A program made the translations under genes and the position numbers. Below the pieces are notes generated by a model that was not told the DNA's origin, did no database searches, and saw only the letters and a program-made list of their open reading frames with translations. From positions 3,207,001 through 3,271,000 of the forward strand of contig NZ_CP106793.1 in the NCBI RefSeq assembly GCF_025642135.1: a stretch of 64,000 nucleotides of DNA, read 5' to 3'. Each line of letters opens with the position of its first letter. The stretch's first letter is position 1. Of this stretch, positions 55,206 to 64,000 are shown one piece after another. The stretch comes from Streptomyces cynarae (GTDB lineage Bacteria; Actinomycetota; Actinomycetes; Streptomycetales; Streptomycetaceae).

Positions 55206-56353
55206 TGGGTCACTCCGTACAGGGACAGCAGCGTCTTCATCCGCGTCTCGGCCAGCTCAGGGTCGGGGAACAGCCCCAGGCCGTCGGCCAGTTCGTACGC
55301 CTTCGCGAAGTGCGGCAGCGAGCGTGCCGATTGCAGGCCGCCGACCATCGTGAAGTGCTCCTGGTGGCCCGCGAGCCAGGCCAGGAAGACCACGCCCGTC
55401 TTGTAGAAGCGGGTGGGCGCCTGGAACAGGTGGCGGGACAGCTCCACGGTCGGGTCGAGGAGTTCCCGGAAACCCTTCACGTCACCGGTGTCCAGGACCC
55501 GTACCGCCTCGGCGGCCAGTGGGCCGAGCGGGTCGAAGATGCCGAGCAGGGCGTGGCTGAAGCCCTGCTCGTCGCCGGCGATCAGCTCCGGGTAGTTGAA
55601 GTCGTCGCCGGTGTAGCAGCGCACGCCCTGCGGGAGGCGGCGGCGCAGGTCGATCTCTCGCTGGGCGTCGAGCAGGGAGATCTTGACGCCGTCCACCTTG
55701 TCCGGGTGGGCGGTGATGACCTCCAGGAACACGTCCGTGGCGGCGTCCAGGTCGCTGGAGCCCCAGTAGCCCTCCAGGGCCGGGTCGAACATCGGGCCGA
55801 GCCAGTGCAGGACGACGGGTTCGGCGGCCTGGCGCAGCAGGTGGCCGTAGATCTCCAGGTAGTCCTCGGGACTCTTCGCCGTGGCGGCCAGGGCGCGGGA
55901 CGCCATGAGGATCGCCTGCGCGCCCGCCTCCTCCACCACGGCGAGCTGCTCCTCGTACGCCTTGCGGATCTCCTCCGGGGAGCCGGCGGCGAGCTGGTCG
56001 GTGCCGACCCCGCAGGCGATCCGCCCGCCGACCGCCTTCGCCTCCGCGGCGGACCGGCGGATCAGCTCGGCCGCGCCCGCCCAGTCCAGGCCCATCCCGC
56101 GCTGCGCGGTGTCCATGGCTTCCGCGACGCCGAGCCCGTGCGACCACAGACGGCGGCGGAAGGCGAGTGTGGCGTCCCAGTCGACCGCGGCGGGCGAGTC
56201 GGGGGAGACGTCCGCGTACGGGTCGGCGACGACGTGCGCCGCCGAGAAGACCGTACGGGAGGCGAACGGCGTGCCGGAGGTGAGGGCGAGGGGCTCGCGG
56301 CGCGGCTCGTACGCCCTGAGCCGCCCGCTCGCGTCGGGGAGGTGGATGGTCAC
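55202..56353 (-). CDS. DUF993 family, dihydrodipicolinate synthase-like protein
   Basis: A 383-aa protein from GTG 56353-56351. RTVFSAAHVVADPYADVSPD, GGRIACGVGTDQLAAGSPEE, GAQAILMASRALAATAKSPE and VDGVKISLLDAQREIDLRRR (with a Lys where aldolase-type enzymes form a Schiff base) suggest a class I aldolase-like TIM barrel. I recall the family as DUF993. It lies between an oxidoreductase and an isomerase, overlapping both by 4 bp. A retro-aldol or dehydration step on an oxidised sugar is a reasonable guess but not established. Confidence 0.85.
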   Translation of the reverse strand: MTIHLPDASGRLRAYEPRREPLALTSGTPFASRTVFSAAHVVADPYADVSPDSPAAVDWDATLAFRRRLWSHGLGVAEAMDTAQRGMGLDWAGAAELIRRSAAEAKAVGGRIACGVGTDQLAAGSPEEIRKAYEEQLAVVEEAGAQAILMASRALAATAKSPEDYLEIYGHLLRQAAEPVVLHWLGPMFDPALEGYWGSSDLDAATDVFLEVITAHPDKVDGVKISLLDAQREIDLRRRLPQGVRCYTGDDFNYPELIAGDEQGFSHALLGIFDPLGPLAAEAVRVLDTGDVKGFRELLDPTVELSRHLFQAPTRFYKTGVVFLAWLAGHQEHFTMVGGLQSARSLPHFAKAYELADGLGLFPDPELAETRMKTLLSLYGVTQ

Positions 56354-57501
56354 AGGGAGATCTCCGGTACGTCGATACGGCGGCCCTCGGCCGAGGACTT
56401 CAGCCCCAGTTCGGCGAGCTGGACGCCGCGGGCGCCGGCCAGCAGGTCCCAGTGGTAGGGGGCGTCGGCGTAGACGTGCTTGAGGAACAGCTCCCACTGG
56501 GCCTTGAAGCCGTTGTCGAACTCGCCGTTGTCGGGCACTTCCTGCCACTGGTCGCGGAAGACCTCGGTGGCGGGGATGTCCGGGTTCCACACGGGCTTCG
56601 GGGTCGCCGAGCGGTGCTGCACGCGGCACTTGCGCAGTCCGGCGACCGCCGAGCCCTCGGTGCCGTCCACCTGGAACTCCACCAGCTCGTCACGGTTGAC
56701 GCGCACCGCCCAGGAGGAGTTGATCTGGGCGATCGCGCCGCCCTCCAGCTCGAAGACGCCGTAGGCGGCGTCGTCGGCGGTGGCGTCGTAGGGCTTGCCG
56801 TTCTCGTCCCAGCGCTGCGGGATGTGGGTGGTCGCCAGGGCCTGTACGGACTTCACGCGGCCGAACAGCTCGTGCAGGACGTACTCCCAGTGCGGGAACA
56901 TGTCGACAACGATGCCACCGCCGTCCTCGGCACGGTAGTTCCAGGAGGGGCGCTGGGCGGGCTGCCAGTCGCCCTCGAACACCCAGTAGCCGAACTCGCC
57001 GCGCACGGAAAGGATCCGGCCGAAGAAGCCGCCGTCGATGAGCCGCTTCAGCTTCAGCAGGCCGGGCAGGAAGAGCTTGTCCTGGACGACGCCGTGCCTG
57101 ACGCCCTTCTCGTGGGCGAGGCGGGCCAGTTCCAGGGCGCCCTCCAGGCCCGTGGCCGTCGGCTTCTCGGTGTAGATGTGCTTGCCCGCTGCGATCGCCT
57201 TCTTGATCGACTCCTCGCGGGCGGAGGTGACCTGCGCGTCGAAGTAGATGTCGACGGTCGGGTCGGCGAGGACCGCGTCCACGTCCGTCGACCAGTGCTC
57301 CAGGCCGTGTCGCTCGGCGAGCGCCTTCAGGGCGTGCTCGCGGCGGCCGACGAGGACCGGCTCGGGCCACAGCACGGCGCCGTCGCCCAGGTCGAGGCCG
57401 CCCTGCTCGCGGAGGGCCAGGATGGAACGGACGAGGTGCTGGCGGTAGCCCATGCGCCCCGTCACGCCGTTCATGGCGATACGCACCGTCTTGCGTGTCA
57501 C
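56350..57501 (-). CDS. Gfo/Idh/MocA family sugar oxidoreductase
   Basis: A 383-aa protein from GTG 57501-57499, after GAAGGGATCGAC. VRIAMNGVTGRMGYRQHLVR is the NAD-binding start (GxxGxxG variant). KKAIAAGKHIYTEKPTATGL holds the EKP motif with catalytic Lys (about residue 120). GGGIVVDMFPHWEYVLHELF has the Asp/His pair of the active site. It oxidises a hydroxyl of a sugar or cyclitol with NAD(P). First gene of the operon; a LacI-type operator lies in its promoter. Confidence 0.92.
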   Translation of the reverse strand: MTRKTVRIAMNGVTGRMGYRQHLVRSILALREQGGLDLGDGAVLWPEPVLVGRREHALKALAERHGLEHWSTDVDAVLADPTVDIYFDAQVTSAREESIKKAIAAGKHIYTEKPTATGLEGALELARLAHEKGVRHGVVQDKLFLPGLLKLKRLIDGGFFGRILSVRGEFGYWVFEGDWQPAQRPSWNYRAEDGGGIVVDMFPHWEYVLHELFGRVKSVQALATTHIPQRWDENGKPYDATADDAAYGVFELEGGAIAQINSSWAVRVNRDELVEFQVDGTEGSAVAGLRKCRVQHRSATPKPVWNPDIPATEVFRDQWQEVPDNGEFDNGFKAQWELFLKHVYADAPYHWDLLAGARGVQLAELGLKSSAEGRRIDVPEISL

Positions 57502-57555
57502 GTCGATCCCTTCGTACGCGTCCGGCGCCCCGTACGCTCTGGGGCGAGCGTGACA

Positions 57556-57567
57556 GCAAGCGCTTTC
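57556..57567. promoter_or_regulatory. LacI-type operator
   Basis: GCAAGCGCTTTC contains the centre-symmetric AAGCGCTT core typical of LacI/GalR operators. It is 55 bp before the oxidoreductase operon, with an AT-rich TATATACGG next to it. The LacI-family gene at 57870 is divergent, so it is the probable regulator. The rest of 57502-57869 has short GGACACGACGGACAC-type repeats and no other gene. Confidence 0.7.
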
Positions 57568-57869
57568 TATATACGGAGACGCTAGCCTCTGTGCGGCGGC
57601 TCGGACAAGACCGCGGGGCCGACGAGATGCACGTGTCCGCATACAGCGTCACAGGATGTGACACGACGGACACGGGGCCGTGAAGTCGGGCGGTTCGGGA
57701 GCGTGAAGTTGGTCGGTCCGTCGAACACGGTGAACCGCGGGCCTGTACACGGGTGTCTGTAGAGCTGTAGATGGATCTCGGCGGATGTCGGTGGACGTCG
57801 GTGGACGGACACGACGGACACCGCCGAGCACGACGGGTACGACGAGAACGCGACCGGAGGACGACGACG

Positions 57870-58910
57870 ATGACGGTGACCCTGGCGGACGTGGCGGCGC
57901 GCGCGCAGGTGTCGCCTGCCACCGTGTCGCGCGTGCTGAACGGGAACTATCCCGTGGCGGCGTCGACCCGGGAGCGGGTGCTGCGCGCGGTGGACGAGCT
58001 GGACTACGTCCTCAACGGCCCGGCGAGCTCGCTGGCGGCGGCCACCTCCGACCTGGTCGGGATCCTGGTCAACGACATCGCCGACCCCTTCTTCGGGATC
58101 ATGGCGAGCGCGATCCAGTCGGAGATCGGGGGCCCGGGTGGACGGGCCGGCGGCGAAAGGCTCGCCGTGGTGTGCAACACGGGCGGCTCGCCGGAGCGGG
58201 AGCTGACCTATCTCACGCTGCTCCAGCGGCAGCGGGCGGCGGCCGTGGTGCTCACCGGTGGCGCGGTGGAGGTCAGCGCGCATGTGGAGGCCGTGGCCGC
58301 GAAGCTGCGCAAGCTCGCGGCGGCGGGGACCCGGGTGGTGCTGTGCGGCCGGCCGCCGGCGCCCGAGGCGATCGCCCTCACCTTCGACAACCGCGGCGGC
58401 GGCCGGCAGCTCACCGAGCACCTGATCGGGCTCGGACACCGGCGGCTCGGCTATATCGCCGGTCCGGAGGAGCGCACGACGACGCGGCACCGTCTGGAGG
58501 GTCACCGCGCGGCACTGGACGCCGCCGGGATCGAGGACGACCCGCGCCTGACCGTGCACGGCCGCTACGACCGCCGGGCCGGTTACGAGGCGACGCTGGA
58601 ACTGCTGCGCCGGGACCCCTCGCTCACGGCGATCGTGGCTGCGAACGACACGGTGGCGCTGGGCGCGTGCGCGGCGCTGCGCGACTCCGGGCTGCGCATC
58701 CCCGACGACGTGTCGGTGGCGGGCTTCGACGACCTCCCGTTCGCGATCGACGCGGTGCCGGCCCTGACGACGGTCCGCCTCCCGCTCTCGGAGGCGGGGG
58801 CCCGCGCGGGCCGTATCGCGATGGGACGCGAGGAGCCGCCGCCGGGCGGGATCGCGACGGTCCGGGGCGAGTTGATGGTGCGGGGGTCGACGGGGGCGCC
58901 GCGGGCGTAG
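57870..58910 (+). CDS. LacI family transcriptional regulator
   Basis: A 346-aa repressor. TVTLADVAARAQVSPATVSR and VLNGNYPVAASTRERVLRAV form the HTH and hinge region. VGILVNDIADPFFGIMASAI and TAIVAANDTVALGACAALRD belong to the sugar-binding core, which ends AGFDDLPFAIDAVPALTTVR. GGAGG ends 9 bases before ATG 57870. Divergent from the sugar oxidation operon and followed by another isomerase; likely controls both. Confidence 0.92.
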   Translation: MTVTLADVAARAQVSPATVSRVLNGNYPVAASTRERVLRAVDELDYVLNGPASSLAAATSDLVGILVNDIADPFFGIMASAIQSEIGGPGGRAGGERLAVVCNTGGSPERELTYLTLLQRQRAAAVVLTGGAVEVSAHVEAVAAKLRKLAAAGTRVVLCGRPPAPEAIALTFDNRGGGRQLTEHLIGLGHRRLGYIAGPEERTTTRHRLEGHRAALDAAGIEDDPRLTVHGRYDRRAGYEATLELLRRDPSLTAIVAANDTVALGACAALRDSGLRIPDDVSVAGFDDLPFAIDAVPALTTVRLPLSEAGARAGRIAMGREEPPPGGIATVRGELMVRGSTGAPRA

Positions 58911-59107
58911 GGCCGCGGCCGGTCCCGTGGTCGGCGCTGGGGATCGAGGCTTGCGCGTGCTTCCGTCGGCGTGGCGGAGGAATGCCCGTAAGGGCCGGCG
59001 AGGACGAAGGGCCGTCCGGGCGTGCCCGCGACGGTGGCGATCCGGCCCGGCGCGCCCGAGTGTCGCCGACGGGCGCTGCCCGCACGTGCCGAGTAGGGTC
59101 CGTTTGC

Positions 59108-59908
59108 ATGAAGCTCGCGTTCTCCACCCTCGGTGTCCCAGGCCTGCCCATACCCGACGTGGTCCACCTCGCGGCCACCCACGGCTACCACGGTGTCGAG
59201 CTGCGCGCGCATCCCGACGAACCCGTGCACCCGGGCATCGGCCCCGCCGAACGGGCCGACGCGGCCGCCGCGTTCAAGGCGGCCGGTGTCGAGATCCTGG
59301 GGCTCGCGGGGTACGCGCGCGTGGCCGCGCCGGGTGACGACGCGCCGGTCCTGGCGGAGATCCGCGACCTCCTCGACCTGGCTCGCGACGTGGGCGCCCC
59401 CTTCCTCCGCGTCTTCCCCGGTGGCGGCACCGAGCAGAGCCAGGAGGAGGCCGACGCGACGGCCGCCCGGCGCCTGGGCACCGCCGCCGAGTACGCCGCC
59501 GACGCCGGTGTACGGATCCTGCTGGAGACGCACGACTCGCACCGCACCGGTGCGGACGCCCTGCGTGTCCTCGGCGCGGTCGGCCACCGGAACGCGGGCG
59601 CGCTGTGGGACGTGATGCACACCTGGCTGGGCGGCGAGCAGCCACAGGAGACGTACGCGGCGCTGTCCCCCTACCTCGGCTACGTCCAGGTCAAGGACAT
59701 CGCGTCCGCCGACGACAAGACGCCGCTGCCGCTCGGCTCCGGCGTCCTCCCGCTCGCCGAGTGCGTGGAGGTCCTCTCCCGCCACGGCTGGGACGGCTGG
59801 CTGTGCTGGGAGTACGAGAAGCGCTGGTACGAGTCGGCGACACCCCTGCCGGAGCTGCTGGGGGCGGGACGGGAGCACCTGGGGCGGTTGCTGAACGAGT
59901 CGGCGTAG
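59108..59908 (+). CDS. Sugar phosphate isomerase/epimerase (TIM barrel)
   Basis: A 266-aa protein. KLAFSTLGVPGLPIPDVVHL, YHGVELRAHPDEPVHPGIGP and LGLAGYARVA open the barrel. RILLETHDSHRTGADALRVL (Glu/His), AGALWDVMHTWLGGEQPQET (Asp/His) and LGYVQVKDIASADDKTPLPL are the metal strands, with WLCWEYEKRWYES near the end. Related to but distinct from the isomerase at 54369. It follows the LacI gene by 197 bp; the 59911-60024 space holds a terminator. Confidence 0.88.
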   Translation: MKLAFSTLGVPGLPIPDVVHLAATHGYHGVELRAHPDEPVHPGIGPAERADAAAAFKAAGVEILGLAGYARVAAPGDDAPVLAEIRDLLDLARDVGAPFLRVFPGGGTEQSQEEADATAARRLGTAAEYAADAGVRILLETHDSHRTGADALRVLGAVGHRNAGALWDVMHTWLGGEQPQETYAALSPYLGYVQVKDIASADDKTPLPLGSGVLPLAECVEVLSRHGWDGWLCWEYEKRWYESATPLPELLGAGREHLGRLLNESA

Positions 59909-59930
59909 GGCGCCCCTGTGCGGCGGCCGC

Positions 59931-59973
59931 CCCTGTCCGGTGGCCGCCGTTGTTCGGTGGCCACCGGACAGGG
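59931..59973. terminator. Bidirectional hairpin terminator
   Basis: CCCTGTCCGGTGGCC pairs perfectly with GGCCACCGGACAGGG (15 bp, 13-base loop), 22 bp after the isomerase stop and before the converging hydrolase remnant. Confidence 0.85.
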
Positions 59974-60024
59974 CGCCCGTCGGCCTCCCGCGCCGCGCCC
60001 CGCGACATGCGACCCGCCGCCGGC

Positions 60025-60345
60025 TCACGAGCGCGGCCCGTACGCTGCGCGATTGAACTGCGCCGGGTGTGCCGTGAGGCGCGCCGAGCCGTCCAGGCAC
60101 CACTCCAGTGCGACGGGCCAGGGGCCGTAGCCGGCGTACAGGTCGAAGTGGGCGGCGCCGGGGATGAGCTCCGGCGGGATGCCCAGGGGGTCGCCGAAGC
60201 CGGTGCGCGCGACCTCCGGGCAGTACGGGTCGTCGTCGCCCGCGACGAGACGGGTGGGGCCGGGTGGCGTCAGACCGTCCAGGGGCGGAGGGGCGAAGGC
60301 TGCGTCAGCGACACCGTCGGCCCACCCGGGTCCTGCCGCCTCCCG
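60025..60345 (-). pseudogene. Alpha/beta hydrolase (RBBP9/YdeN type) C-terminal remnant
   Basis: The frame encodes ADGVADAAFAPPPLDGL, TRLVAGDDDPYCPEVARTGF, PPELIPGAAHFDLYAGYGPW and the end VALEWCLDGSARLTA. DDDPYCP and GAAHFD hold the catalytic Asp and His of a small serine hydrolase, but the N-terminal half with the GxSxG nucleophile is absent upstream. There is no start signal. It is a truncated relic of about 100 codons. Confidence 0.7.
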
Positions 60346-60449
60346 GAGTGCGACAGATCCGCCGGATGTGTTGCACTGACAGCCCGCACCCACCCCACCC
60401 CCGGCCGGCCCCCACGCACAGTGGAAGCCGCTGTTTGCCCGGACCGCCC

Positions 60450-61097
60450 CTACCTCACCGTCTCCCCCGCCGCCTGGGCCGACTTCCTCGCCACCCTCGC
60501 CTCCAGCAGCGAGCGGCACTCCGGCCACTCCTCCGCCGTGATGGAGTAGATCGCGGAGTCCCGGAGCCGGCCCTCCTCGCCCGGCGCCCAGGAGCGGGAC
60601 CAGTTGCGCAGGACGCCCTCGAAGCGGGCGCCCACGCTCTGGATCGCCGCGCGGGAGCGGCTGTTGCGGGCGTCGGTCTTCAGGTCGACGCGGGCCACGC
60701 CCCACTCCTCGAACGCGTGGCGGAACAGCAGGAGCTTGGACTCGGCGTTGACGCCCGTGCCCTGGGCGGAGCGGGCGAGCCAGGTGAAGCCGACCTCGAT
60801 GGCGTCGAGCCGGTCGTCCGTGTGCCAGGAACGCGGGTCCCAGTACGCCGTGGCACCGACCGCTCGCCCCGTGGCCAGGGAGATCTGCGCGTACGGGGCG
60901 AGCCGGCCCGCCGCCGCACGGCCGAGCTGGGTGTCGACGTACGCGGCGACCTCGTCCGCCCTCGGCACCCACGTGAACGCGTATGTGTCCCGGTCCTCCT
61001 CCGCCGCCACCGCGAGGTCGACGGCGTGCCGGTGCTCCAGCGGCTCCAGGCGCACGAGCGCGCCCTCCAGGACCGGCCCCTCCAGCTTGAACGTCAA
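60450..61097 (-). CDS. GNAT family N-acetyltransferase (RimJ/RimL-like)
   Basis: A 215-aa protein from TTG 61097-61095 (GGGAG just upstream). [20 protein letters not shown] begins it. [20 protein letters not shown] is the acetyl-CoA-binding part, and [20 protein letters not shown] with [13 protein letters not shown] matches the RimJ/RimL branch that acetylates N-termini or small amines. TTG is the only start that gives the full domain. It follows aroA by 14 bp on the same strand, so it is probably in one transcript with aroA and the EamA gene. Confidence 0.9.
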   Translation of the reverse strand: MTFKLEGPVLEGALVRLEPLEHRHAVDLAVAAEEDRDTYAFTWVPRADEVAAYVDTQLGRAAAGRLAPYAQISLATGRAVGATAYWDPRSWHTDDRLDAIEVGFTWLARSAQGTGVNAESKLLLFRHAFEEWGVARVDLKTDARNSRSRAAIQSVGARFEGVLRNWSRSWAPGEEGRLRDSAIYSITAEEWPECRSLLEARVARKSAQAAGETVR

Positions 61098-61111
61098 CGC
61101 ACTCCCGCCCC

Positions 61112-62352
61112 TCAGTCCGGCAACCCCGCCCGCAGTTCCGCGAACACCTCGTGGAAGTCCGGGAAAGTCTTCCGCACGCACCCGGGGTCGTCGAACGAAA
61201 TACCCGGCACCCGAAGGCCCGTCACCGCGAAGGACATCGCGATGCGGTGGTCCCCGTACGTCTTGATGTCCGTGCCCACCGGCGCCCCCGGCGCGATCTC
61301 GATCCAGTCCGGGCCCGTGGCCACCCCCACTCCCAGCCGCCGCAGGTTCTCCGCGCAGGCCTCCAGGCGGTCGCACTCCTTCACCCGGGTGTTCGCGACG
61401 TCCTCGATACGGACCGGACCGGAGGCGAACGGGGCGATCGCCGCGAGGGTCGGCATCGTGTCGGAGATGTCCCGCATGGTGACCGTCAGGCCCCTGGACT
61501 CGCCCGTCCCACGCACCGTCGTACGGTCCGCGGCCACCTCCACCTCCACCTCCGCTCCCATCCGCCGCAGCACGTCCACGAACCCCAGGTCTCCCTGGAG
61601 CGCGCCCGACCCCAGCCCCGGCACCGTCACCTCGCCGCCCGTCACGGCGGCAGCCGCGAAGAAGTAGCTCGCGGTGGAGGCGTCCGGCTCGATCGCGTAC
61701 GTCGTGGCGCGGTAACCCCCGGGAGGGACGACGAACACGTCCCCCTCGCGCCGCACCTCCGCCCCGAACGCTCGCATCATCGCGACCGTGATGTCGACGT
61801 ACGGCGCCGACACCAGGTCCGTCACCGTGATGCGCAGGCCCTGACGTGTGAGCGGGCCGAGGAGGAGCAGGGCCGTCAGGTACTGGGAGGACTGGCCGGC
61901 GTCCAGCACCACCTCGCCGCCCGCCACCCCGGCCGCCTCGACCGTCAGCGGATGGTGGCCCTCCGCCTCCTCGTGCCGCAGCCGTACGCCCAGGTCGCGC
62001 AGGGCCCGGGTCAGGGGGCCGAGGGGGCGGCGCCGCATCTGCGGCGAGGCGTCGAAGCGGTAGGTGCCGTGGCCCGTGGCGGCCAGGGCGGCAGGAAGCG
62101 GGCCGTGGTCGCGCCGTCCCGGCAGTACACGTCCGCCTCCGTGACGGCGGGACCCTGCGGGCGGCCGTCCACGTGCCAGGCCCCGGGGGTCTGTCCGACG
62201 CGGTAGCCGAGGGCGCGCAGGCCCTCGGCGAAGCCCTCGGTGTCGTCCGATCGCAGCGGCCGTACGAGCGTGGTGACTCCGTCGGCCGCGGCGGCCAGGA
62301 AGAGCGCGCGGGCGGTGATGGACTTGGAACCGGGGATCTCGACTACGGGCAT
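61112..62352 (-). pseudogene. aroA: 5-enolpyruvylshikimate-3-phosphate synthase (AroA), single frameshift
   Basis: ATG 62352-62350 opens [20 protein letters not shown] with the PEP-site motif GSKSITARA. The frame runs to [12 protein letters not shown]. It resumes one frame over: [80 protein letters not shown] and [20 protein letters not shown], to a stop at 61112. One lost base at about 62089-62090 explains the break. The enzyme makes EPSP for chorismate. All catalytic parts are intact, so sequencing error is likely. Streptomyces often carry two aroA genes, so real loss is also tolerable. Confidence 0.9.
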
Positions 62353-62356
62353 GGGC

Positions 62357-63295
62357 TCATGCTGGCTCGGTGATCGGCTCGCGTGCTGGAACGTCCGCCG
62401 ACTGGACCTCCTTCGAACGGCCACCCTCCGAACGGCCCCTCTTCGCCGGGGCCAGGGAGGTCAGCGCCACCCCGCCCACCAGCAGTGCCGCCGCGCCCCA
62501 GCGCAGCGGGCTGATCGGCTCCCCCAGGAACAGGGCCGCGGACGACATGCCGAAGACCGGGACCAGGAGGGAGAACGGGGCGACCGTGGACGCCGGGTGA
62601 CGGCGCAGCAGCCAGCCCCAGGCGCCGAAGCCGAAGACGGTGGTGATCCAGGCGACGTAGAGGACGATGCCGGCGCCCTGCCAGTCGAGGGCGCGGAGCG
62701 CGGCGAGGTCACGGGACGGGCCCTCCGTGAGGAGGGACAGGCAGAGCAGGGGCAGCACCGGCACCGTGCTCACCCACACCATGAAGTTCAAGGGGTCCGG
62801 CGGGGACGCCTTGCGGGTGAGGACGTTGGACAGGCCCCAGCAGGCCGCCGCCACGATGACCAGGGCGAAAGCGCCGAGCGGACCGGCCGTTCCCTCGTCG
62901 ACGGCGGCGAGGGCGACGCCGCCGAGGGCCACCGCCATGCCCAGCGCCCTCAGGCGCGTGGGGCGTTCGCCGAGGAGCGCGAAGGCCATGAGCGCCGTGA
63001 ACACGGCCTGGATCTGGAGGACCAGGGAGGACAGGCCGGCGGGCATTCCGGCGGCCATGCCGAGGAACAGCAGTCCGAACTTGGCCACGCCCAGTACCAG
63101 GCCCACCGCCACGATCCACTTCCACGCCACCTTGGGGCGGCCCACGAGGAAGACGGCGGGGACGGCCGCGGCCAGGAAGCGGAGGGCCGAGAACAGCAGC
63201 GGCGGGAAGTGGCCGAGGCCGAGTTCGATGACGGTGAAGTTGACGCCCCAGACGGCGGCGACGAGAACGGCGAGAGACAGGTGTGCGGGTCGCAT
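62357..63295 (-). CDS. EamA/DMT family transporter
   Basis: A 312-aa protein with about ten membrane helices in two EamA halves. PAHLSLAVLVAAVWGVNFTV starts the first (the WGxN motif of EamA). FALVIVAAACWGLSNVLTRK starts the second, and LLVPVFGMSSAALFLGEPIS is the conserved helix 9 with its Glu. A charged tail of about 25 residues follows. Relatives export amino acids and metabolites. It lies 4 bp before aroA on the same strand and is divergent from a LysR gene that may control it. Confidence 0.92.
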   Translation of the reverse strand: MRPAHLSLAVLVAAVWGVNFTVIELGLGHFPPLLFSALRFLAAAVPAVFLVGRPKVAWKWIVAVGLVLGVAKFGLLFLGMAAGMPAGLSSLVLQIQAVFTALMAFALLGERPTRLRALGMAVALGGVALAAVDEGTAGPLGAFALVIVAAACWGLSNVLTRKASPPDPLNFMVWVSTVPVLPLLCLSLLTEGPSRDLAALRALDWQGAGIVLYVAWITTVFGFGAWGWLLRRHPASTVAPFSLLVPVFGMSSAALFLGEPISPLRWGAAALLVGGVALTSLAPAKRGRSEGGRSKEVQSADVPAREPITEPA

Positions 63296-63383
63296 GCGTC
63301 GAGCATCACGTCCAGCAACCGTGAAGCACCAGCGATGATTGCTGCATGGTTGGATGAAGCATCTCTAACACCAGGGGGCCGTC

Positions 63384-64000
63384 TTGCTCGATCTTCAGCG
63401 CCTGCGCGCCCTGCACGCCGTCTCCGTCCACGGGACGGTCGGCGCCGCGGCCACCGCGCTCGGCTACACCCCGTCCGCCGTCTCCCAGCAGATCGCCAAG
63501 CTGGAGCGGGAGACCAGGACCGTCCTCCTCGAACGGGAGGGGCGCGGCGTACGGCTCACCGATGAGGCGCTGCAACTGGTCTCCACCGCCCAGGAGTTGA
63601 TGGCAATCGTGGAGCGCGCCGAGACCGAGCTGGAGGAACGGCGGGGGCTGCCCGCCGGCCGGCTGACGGTGGCGGCGTTCGCGTCGGCCGCGCGGGGGCT
63701 GATGCCGGGGGTTCTCGCGGATCTGGCGCGCCGGCATCCCGCCCTGGACACCCGGCTGACCGAGGTGGACCCGCATCTGTCCGTCGACCTGGTGGCCAAG
63801 GGCGTGGTGGACGTCGCCGTGGCGCACGACTGGGACATCGCGCCGCTGCCCGCCCCGGAGGGAGTGGAACAGGCGGTCATCGGGGACGACCTGTGCGATC
63901 TGCTCGTGCCCGCCGGCCACCGTTTCGCCGGACGGACGGCGGTGCGCCGCGAGGAGCTGGGCGGTGAGCGGTGGATCTGCCAGCCGCCGGGCCGGGTCTG
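63384..64000 (+). CDS. LysR family transcriptional regulator, cut by the right edge
   Basis: Some 205 codons are visible from TTG 63384 (CCAGGGGG just upstream; no ATG or GTG fits). LDLQRLRALHAVSVHGTVGA, AATALGYTPSAVSQQIAKLE and RETRTVLLEREGRGVRLTDE form the LysR winged HTH. RLTVAAFASAARGLMPGVLA begins the effector domain. It faces away from the EamA exporter gene with 88 bp between starts, the usual arrangement for a LysR regulator and its target exporter. Confidence 0.93.
   Translation, partial: MLDLQRLRALHAVSVHGTVGAAATALGYTPSAVSQQIAKLERETRTVLLEREGRGVRLTDEALQLVSTAQELMAIVERAETELEERRGLPAGRLTVAAFASAARGLMPGVLADLARRHPALDTRLTEVDPHLSVDLVAKGVVDVAVAHDWDIAPLPAPEGVEQAVIGDDLCDLLVPAGHRFAGRTAVRREELGGERWICQPPGRV

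Noticed and set aside
1..64000. tRNA or rRNA genes
   Set aside because: Looked for cloverleaf-like GGTTCGA-type loops with flanking stems and for rRNA-like stretches in the intergenic spaces; none seen.

Overview
The window is about 72% GC by eye, with dense coding, many GTG/TTG starts and start/stop overlaps. It carries chaplins, rodlins, an AfsA/ScbR-type hormone locus and an actinobacterial gas-vesicle cluster, so it is a Streptomyces chromosome. From about 12 kb to 48 kb the order (iolC/iolD, mmsA, S15-ABC fusion, rodlins, chaplins, copper ATPase, citrate synthase, recD2, ribose operon) looks, from memory, like the S. coelicolor core region around SCO2716-SCO2750. No tRNA, rRNA, CRISPR array, origin or intact insertion sequence was seen.

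Layout. (1) 0-7.3 kb: a signalling locus. It holds a truncated acyl-CoA-dehydrogenase-like gene, two TetR regulators and an AfsA-type synthase. Two near-identical palindromes sit before the regulators, and a 40-bp minisatellite lies between two of the genes. An operon follows: acyl-CoA carboxylase beta (frameshifted), its epsilon subunit and a chorismate synthase. (2) 7.5-13.8 kb: RraA-like protein, L,D-transpeptidase, D-hydroxyacid dehydrogenase, small secreted proteins, a short chaplin and an AraC regulator. (3) 13.9-18.6 kb: myo-inositol catabolism (iolC, a degraded iolB remnant, iolD, mmsA) ending at a strong terminator. (4) 18.9-24 kb: APC permease, a protein joining an extracellular S15-type hydrolase to an ABC ATPase, and its permease. 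(5) 24-27.1 kb: aerial-hyphae surface genes (two divergent rodlins, a short chaplin, a one-domain sortase-anchored chaplin) and a tiny MerR-like protein. (6) 27.2-31.1 kb: a frameshifted Zn-alcohol dehydrogenase, then a CsoR-type operator with copZ and copA. (7) 31.1-35.7 kb: an orphan hairpin-rich region, citrate synthase with a 44-bp copy of its 3' end, and recD2. (8) 35.9-42 kb: a type VII-secretion polymorphic toxin locus (two WXG100-like proteins, a small partner, an 885-aa nuclease-type toxin, a candidate immunity protein) with a decayed immunity/transposase tail. (9) 42.3-48.4 kb: ribose operon rbsR-A-CB-K-D with a permease/binding-protein fusion. (10) 48.7-54.3 kb: gas vesicle cluster gvpO-A-F-G-Y-Z-J-L-S-K. 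(11) 54.4-60 kb: LacI-controlled sugar-oxidation genes. (12) 60-64 kb: hydrolase remnant, GNAT, frameshifted aroA, EamA exporter and the start of a LysR gene.

Four otherwise well-conserved genes (accB-type, Zn-ADH, gvpK, aroA) are each broken by the apparent loss of one or two bases in short G/C runs. Sequencing error is as likely as true inactivation there. The iolB, transposase and hydrolase remnants lack large parts and look like real decay.
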